Source: an uncultured Odoribacter sp.
GTDB lineage: Bacteria; Bacteroidota; Bacteroidia; Bacteroidales; Marinifilaceae
Assembly (NCBI GenBank): GCA_934725835.1
Contig: CAKVCR010000152.1
Location: forward strand, 1-6,882
Direction: 5' to 3'
DNA length: 6,882 bases
The position numbers were made by a program, and so were the translations under genes. The notes under the pieces were generated by a model. The model was not told where the DNA came from. It was given only the letters and a program-made list of their open reading frames with translations, and made no database searches. This document shows, one piece after another, positions 5,956 to 6,882 of this stretch. Positions within the stretch are counted from its first letter, which is position 1. Each line of letters opens with the position of its first letter.

Positions 5956-6882
5956 TTATTCCACCGTCTTACGCATCAAAGCAATAAACGGATTCCAGTA
6001 ATTCTTGCCTTTGGCACTAACGCCATCCAAGCCCTTACCTCCGTTTTTAGGACGCTTGATATCAGCAAAAATTCCTTTTTCCAAAGCTGAGAACAAACCT
6101 TCCTGCTCTATTCTTTCCAACAGAACTGTCGCTTTGTCCAACACCTGTTTTGCTCGGTTTTGAATAATTCCTCCTTCTTTAAACACAACCTCTTCTCCGA
6201 TACTTCTCATGTTATTGAAAATATAACGGGCATTTTCAATTGACAGATAACGGTCGGACATAAAAGGTGTATGGATAGCTTCCGTCGGCATACCCAACAA
6301 CTGGATACCCTGAGAAGTCCAAATACCTACCATGTTAAACAAAGCATCCTGAATATGTCCTCTGAAAATATTACCAGTCATAAATTTCGTCGGAGGCATA
6401 TACTTCAAGGTAGCTCTCGGGAAAATCTCCCGCGTCATCTGAGCCTGTGCCAACTCATACAAGAAACCGTTTTCCAACATCGGATCCATCTCAAAAGCAT
6501 GCCCCAATCCCATCTGCTCTTCCGGCAGACCTGCCAACAAAGCCAATTGCTCATTGATAAAATCAGATGCCAATACGGTATGTGCTTCCTCAACAGCATC
6601 CGCTGTAGTCAGATAGTTATCTTCACCAGTATTGATAATAACACCGGCAAAACCGTTAATCACACGCGACATAAACTGGTCTACCAGCGTACGCTGCATA
6701 TTGATGTCACGGAACAAGATTCCATACAGAGCGTCATTCAACATCACATCCAGACCCTCCAAAGCTCCCATCACGGCAATCTCCGGCATACAGAGACCCG
6801 AACAATAGTTACACAGACGGATATAACGTCCCACCTCTTCGCCCACTTCATCCAGTGCCTTACGCATAATGCGGAAGTTCTC
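5956..6882 (-). CDS. kamD: Lysine 5,6-aminomutase, alpha subunit, N-terminus cut by window edge
   Basis: Large, TIM-barrel subunit of the KamDE aminomutase, which binds substrate and PLP and pairs with the B12 subunit encoded next. The reading frame is open to the right edge: codons before the first visible ATG (6865-6867) read ENFRI, so that ATG is internal. The visible 308 residues are the C-terminal part of a protein I recall as about 516 residues. Conserved blocks, numbered in the visible fragment, are NTGEDNYLTTADA at 84-96, MGLGHAFEMDP at 124-134, KYMPPTKFMTGN at 160-171, GHIQDA at 175-180, QGIQLLGMPTEAIHTPF at 191-207 and KRPKNGGKGLDGV at 276-288, ending shortly after YWNPFI. It is intact to its TAA stop with no frameshift. 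The pairing with kamE and the downstream butyryl-CoA genes supports lysine as the pathway substrate. Confidence 0.96.
   Translation of the reverse strand, partial: ENFRIMRKALDEVGEEVGRYIRLCNYCSGLCMPEIAVMGALEGLDVMLNDALYGILFRDINMQRTLVDQFMSRVINGFAGVIINTGEDNYLTTADAVEEAHTVLASDFINEQLALLAGLPEEQMGLGHAFEMDPMLENGFLYELAQAQMTREIFPRATLKYMPPTKFMTGNIFRGHIQDALFNMVGIWTSQGIQLLGMPTEAIHTPFMSDRYLSIENARYIFNNMRSIGEEVVFKEGGIIQNRAKQVLDKATVLLERIEQEGLFSALEKGIFADIKRPKNGGKGLDGVSAKGKNYWNPFIALMRKTVE

Larger units (their letters stand above)
1..6882 (-). other. Lysine-to-butyrate fermentation operon (incomplete at both ends)
   Basis: Eight genes lie in the same direction with spacers, in transcription order, of 31, 30, 47, 31, 8, 32 and 11 bases. 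No spacer holds a stem followed by a T-run, so a single transcript is the simplest reading. The order is aminomutase (kamD, kamE), CoA-transferase B, butyryl-CoA dehydrogenase, etfB, etfA, crotonase, 3-hydroxybutyryl-CoA dehydrogenase. The promoter and first genes must lie beyond the right edge and the end of the operon beyond the left edge. Co-transcription is inferred from spacing and shared pathway. Neither a promoter nor a terminator is visible. Confidence 0.85.

Noticed and set aside
6865..6867. ATG as the true start of the rightmost gene
   Set aside because: The frame stays open upstream (ENFRI) to the window edge and the visible part covers only the C-terminal portion of KamD, so this Met is internal.
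5136..6882. Ornithine 4,5-aminomutase (oraS/oraE) as an alternative to kamDE
   Set aside because: OraE joins the PLP barrel and B12 domain in one long chain with a very small partner. Here the B12 domain is a separate 262-residue protein, as in KamE.

Overview
The window is one uninterrupted run of eight genes, all on the minus strand. Seven of the eight boundaries within the run are short spacers (8 to 47 bases, no overlaps), so it reads as part of one operon transcribed from right to left. In transcription order the genes are: kamD (N-terminus off the right edge), kamE, a CoA-transferase B subunit (atoA type), bcd, etfB, etfA, crt and hbd (C-terminus off the left edge). There are no RNA genes, mobile elements, CRISPR arrays or convincing terminators, and no gene-free stretch longer than 47 bases.

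The genes fit anaerobic fermentation of lysine to butyrate, acetate and ammonia. KamDE is the adenosylcobalamin- and PLP-dependent lysine 5,6-aminomutase that moves the terminal amino group of beta-lysine (or D-lysine). The middle steps of the pathway (3,5-diaminohexanoate dehydrogenase, the cleavage enzyme and 3-aminobutyryl-CoA ammonia lyase) are not in this window. Their product, crotonyl-CoA, would be reduced by Bcd with EtfAB. The CoA-transferase would move CoA from butyryl-CoA to acetoacetate. Crt and Hbd can then carry the resulting acetoacetyl-CoA back through 3-hydroxybutyryl-CoA to crotonyl-CoA, so both halves of the lysine skeleton could end as butyrate.

The organism is probably an anaerobic member of Bacteroidales, such as an Odoribacter, Butyricimonas or Porphyromonas relative. 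This is an inference from three things: moderate GC content judged by eye, A/T-rich leaders that almost entirely lack Shine-Dalgarno sequences, and a gene order that I recall as resembling the Porphyromonas gingivalis lysine-fermentation locus. I could not run a search to confirm it.

The individual families are all well known and I see no undescribed system. Points worth a second look are an NADP-type sequence in Hbd, the bifurcation-type FAD motif in EtfB, the CoA-transferase B subunit with no A subunit beside it, and two spacers with unusual sequence (a U-rich TTTCA repeat between kamD and kamE, and a GC-rich hairpin between atoA and bcd).
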